Assembly (NCBI GenBank): GCA_964515805.1
Contig: CAZEUZ010000179.1
Location: 1 to 7,607 of the forward strand
Reading direction: 5' to 3'
Length of the DNA: 7,607 bases
Origin: CAZEUZ01 sp964515805
GTDB lineage: Bacteria > Pseudomonadota > Gammaproteobacteria > Pseudomonadales > Cellvibrionaceae
Of this stretch, positions 6,339 to 7,607 are shown piece by piece. How positions within the stretch are numbered: position 1 is the first letter of the stretch; every line of letters starts with the position of its first letter. The notes beneath the pieces are model-generated. The model was not told the DNA's origin. It was given only the letters and a program-made list of their open reading frames with translations, and made no database searches. The translations under genes were made by a program, and so were the position numbers.

Positions 6339-6482
6339 GTGAACAAGAAAAACAAATTCACTCAAATGATAGAGGCTTTGGATAGCTGTTTATTATCGGA
6401 AGATGAATTACTCAAAGGCAAACCATTTTGGCAAACACTGCCTGATCCATTCCTCGCATGGAGAGAAAACAATGCAGCCTAA
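6339..6482 (+). CDS. 47-residue protein of unknown function ahead of zur
   Basis: A GTG at 6339 is preceded by a near-perfect ribosome binding site TAGGAG ending 6 bases upstream, the best in this part of the window, so translation is likely. The product starts MNKKNKFTQMIEALDSCLLS, followed by an acidic patch (EDELL), then GKPFWQTLPDPFLAWRENNAA. It is hydrophilic, with two tryptophans, one cysteine, no signal peptide and no membrane segment, so it should be cytosolic. It ends 55 bases before the Zur-like gene on the same strand with no terminator between, suggesting one transcript under the palindrome at 6232-6253. I do not recognise a family; a role linked to the regulator or zinc is only a guess from position. 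Confidence 0.7.
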   Translation: MNKKNKFTQMIEALDSCLLSEDELLKGKPFWQTLPDPFLAWRENNAA

Positions 6483-6537
6483 TCAGGCAGGCAATTTCGC
6501 AGGATATCACCTTACTTATTGATAAGTTGTAGATGGT

Positions 6538-7005
6538 ATGAATCAGTTAACTCAAAATATTGAACTTGCCGAAAGATCTTGCCAAGAAAGCGGAAAGCGT
6601 TTAACCAAAAATAGGAAAACGATTTTAATAGCTTTATTACAAATAGATAAAGCGGTATCGGCTTATGATCTCGTTGAATACTGCAAAAAAGAATTTAATG
6701 AGAACATTCCAGTTATGTCGATTTACCGAATACTGGATTTTTTGAAACAACAAGGCTTAGTGCATAGGCTGGACTTAGCGAATAAATATGTGGCATGTTC
6801 ACACATTTCATCCCCACATAAACATAAGTATTCACAATTTTTAATTTGCGATCAATGTCAACATGTTGAAGAAGTGGATATTGATCAATCAACCCTCCAA
6901 AGTTTACAGCTAGGCATCAAAAATTTGGGTTTTCATGTAACTGAGCCACAACTAGAATTGAATGGTGTTTGTGATAAATGTTTCACATCTGAAAAGCAAC
7001 AGTAA
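6538..7005 (+). CDS. zur: Fur-family zinc uptake regulator (Zur-like)
   Basis: A 155-residue metal-dependent DNA-binding repressor. Residues 10-80 form the winged helix (RLTKNRKTILIALLQ, then SAYDLVEYCKK and the recognition region MSIYRILDFLKQQGLVHRL). The SAYDL, YR-LDFL-QG-VH and FLICDQC segments follow E. coli Zur rather than Fur. Structural zinc ligands are C104/C107 (CDQC) and C145/C148 (CDKC). Regulatory-site candidates by alignment are H76, C87, H94 or H96, and E112. The C-terminus is shorter than in E. coli Zur (171 residues) and lacks its histidine/cysteine tail. ATG 6538 follows an in-frame stop at 6523; its ribosome binding site is poor (AGATGG), consistent with coupling to or reinitiation after the small gene. 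Zinc-bound Zur normally represses zinc importers; none is visible here. It is markedly AT-rich (about 27% G+C over a sampled 60 bases). Confidence 0.85.
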   Translation: MNQLTQNIELAERSCQESGKRLTKNRKTILIALLQIDKAVSAYDLVEYCKKEFNENIPVMSIYRILDFLKQQGLVHRLDLANKYVACSHISSPHKHKYSQFLICDQCQHVEEVDIDQSTLQSLQLGIKNLGFHVTEPQLELNGVCDKCFTSEKQQ

Positions 7006-7021
7006 GAGTGAAAAAATCTAC

Positions 7022-7120
7022 GTGATAGACCCGATTAAGCAACAACTACAGTTTTTCTCTGTGTTATTTGTATTGCTTACCACGTTGCCATCTTATGTAC
7101 AGGCCCATCCAGATAATTGA
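7022..7120 (+). pseudogene. orphan signal peptide after zur, possible gene remnant
   Basis: From GTG 7022 the frame reads MIDPIKQQLQFFSVLFVLL, then TTLPSYVQA, then HPDN and a stop. It has a polar start, a hydrophobic core and an AxA-like cleavage site (VQA), but almost nothing after it: 32 residues in all. An AAGAG lies 13 bases upstream, rather far. The frame starts 16 bases after the zur stop, where a co-transcribed exported (perhaps zinc-related) protein could have been. No continuation was found in the other two frames. It may be a truncated gene, a very short secreted peptide or chance. Confidence 0.35.
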
Positions 7121-7268
7121 ATGTAAGTTCTGATTTGTATGAATATTAAAGGAATAGAGAGTGAGAACATAGGCCATGAGTGTGCACTCAATAGTCAGTA
7201 ACGGATTCGAAGAAATTAGAGTGTAATGAAGGTTTTTGTACGATATTGGGTATTATTTTATTTTGAAA

Positions 7269-7288
7269 TGGTGCCCGGTCCCGGACTT
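7269..7288 (-). other. tRNA 3'-end-like fragment
   Basis: Read leftward the sequence is AAGTCCGGGACCGGGCACCA: the last T-loop bases, T-stem half CCGGG, acceptor half ACCGGGC, discriminator A and CCA, in the style of a tRNA-Leu 3' end. The match stops at the conserved C56 of the T loop; no matching 5' half or T-stem partner is present. It could be an attachment-site remnant or coincidence. Confidence 0.3.
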
Positions 7289-7314
7289 CTAATATCTATA
7301 TCTATCAATGACTT

Positions 7315-7375
7315 AAAGTAGCCAATTCGCAGCAATTTTGCGTGATACTTTGAGTGCCGGTTTGCTGCCTACTTT
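7315..7375. repeat. long bulged stem-loop
   Basis: AAAGTAG (7315-7321) pairs with CTACTTT (7369-7375), and GCAGCAA (7329-7335) pairs with TTGCTGC (7362-7368). This is 14 base pairs with a single 7-base bulge (CCAATTC) on the left arm and a 26-base loop. The one-sided bulge between two exact blocks suggests a designed or selected fold. Confidence 0.55.
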
Positions 7376-7385
7376 TCTATTCTAC

Positions 7386-7399
7386 GCTGAGTTCTCAGC
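7386..7399. repeat. 6-bp hairpin
   Basis: GCTGAG (7386-7391), TT, CTCAGC (7394-7399). If folded, the inner pair would open to give a 5-bp stem with a 4-base loop. It is the middle of three successive hairpins. Confidence 0.4.
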
Positions 7400-7410
7400 C
7401 CTTGGCAACA

Positions 7411-7443
7411 CGGGTTCAGTTTCCACTTTGGGAATTGAACCCG
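7411..7443. repeat. 14-bp hairpin with 5-base loop
   Basis: CGGGTTCAGTTTCC (7411-7424) pairs along its length with GGGAATTGAACCCG (7430-7443) with two G-U pairs, around the loop ACTTT. It has no T-run on either side, so it is not a standard terminator. The two wobble positions are G-T in this orientation and would become A-C mismatches in the opposite-strand transcript, favouring the plus strand as the RNA. Confidence 0.6.
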
Positions 7444-7508
7444 CACAAATTTCTGAAATAAGACATACTATGTAACCAAGATGAGATTATCTTTTCATTT
7501 AAATTAAA

Positions 7509-7548
7509 TAATTTAGCTGTTGTTTTTCTACTTTGTAGATCTAAATTA
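7509..7548. promoter_or_regulatory. nested hairpin upstream of the next gene
   Basis: An outer stem TAATTTAG (7509-7516)/CTAAATTA (7541-7548) encloses an inner hairpin TCTAC-TTT-GTAGA (7527-7539). It lies about 55 bases before the AGGAGG at the edge, so it would be in the leader or promoter of the next rightward gene. Confidence 0.45.
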
Positions 7549-7573
7549 CTAAAAATAATTGAAACTGTTCCAA

Positions 7574-7607
7574 ATGATAATATTTCAAATATCATCCAAC
7601 TAGGAGG
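7574..7607 (+). promoter_or_regulatory. AT-rich dyad and perfect ribosome binding site of the next gene
   Basis: ATATTT-C-AAATAT (7580-7592) is a perfect 13-bp palindrome, enclosed by ATGAT (7574-7578) and ATCAT (7591-7595). AGGAGG occupies 7602-7607, the last six bases, so a rightward gene should start within about ten bases beyond the window. Confidence 0.5.

Larger units (their letters stand above)
7121..7607. other. 487-base AT-rich stretch without a convincing gene
   Basis: No frame here has both a ribosome binding site and protein-like composition. It holds, in order: a 20-base tRNA-3'-end-like sequence (7269-7288), three hairpins in a row (7315-7375, 7386-7399, 7411-7443), a small palindrome ACATA-C-TATGT (7463-7473), a nested hairpin (7509-7548), an AT-rich dyad (7574-7595) and a terminal AGGAGG. 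Confidence 0.7.

Noticed and set aside
7226..7321. 31-residue frame starting MKVFVRYWVLFYFE
   Set aside because: No ribosome binding site, and its VPGPGLL segment is just the antisense reading of the tRNA-end-like sequence.
7425..7446. T-arm-like GGGAATTGAACCCGC suggesting a second tRNA fragment
   Set aside because: Only three T-stem pairs form as a tRNA and no acceptor or CCA is present; the 14-bp hairpin explains the sequence better.
7121..7607. Integron attC site or CRISPR array in the hairpin-rich tail
   Set aside because: No paired RYYYAAC/GTTRRRY core sites and no repeated unit with spacers were found.

Overview
The window reads as a piece of chromosome from a gammaproteobacterium, probably marine or free-living. 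The evidence is a PepP-type aminopeptidase P, a cytochrome c5-type periplasmic haem protein with the CMDC motif, a KefB-like CPA2 antiporter and a Zur-type Fur-family repressor that aligns well with the Enterobacterial and Vibrio type. Base composition is moderate in the housekeeping genes (a sampled kef line is about 48% G+C). It falls clearly in the right part: about 27% in a sampled zur line and 17% in a sampled line near the right end. A species cannot be named.

Left part (1-1300): the 3' two thirds of pepP runs rightward off the left edge. It faces a small leftward gene for a secreted protein with four cysteines, and a leftward tRNA-Arg(UCG) gene with encoded CCA and its own promoter. 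Middle (1300-4000): a monohaem cytochrome c5-like gene with a consensus -10 box, an inverted repeat in its leader and a strong ribosome binding site, followed by the kef-type K+/H+ antiporter with its cytoplasmic RCK_N domain. Next (4000-6083): a stand-alone OLD-family ATPase/TOPRIM protein, ended by a 15-bp hairpin. No helicase partner of the Gabija type is next to it, and its TOPRIM acidic motif looks altered.

Right part (6083-7607): an AT-rich, gene-poor stretch. It holds a probable two-gene unit, a 47-residue protein of unknown role and a Zur-like zinc-responsive repressor. A TATACT box and a 22-bp palindrome lie ahead of the unit. Two short reading frames that look like signal peptides without a mature domain flank it. 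The last 487 bases carry no convincing gene but a cluster of hairpins, a 20-base stretch resembling a tRNA 3' end, a nested hairpin and, at the very edge, a perfect AGGAGG announcing the next rightward gene.

The genes do not form one pathway: most are separately transcribed housekeeping genes. The accessory-looking elements are the OLD gene, the Zur unit with its flanking gene remnants, and the structured tail. No complete new multi-gene system is evident. The best leads are the OLD protein with an altered TOPRIM centre, the small gene ahead of zur, and the hairpin cluster at 7315-7548.
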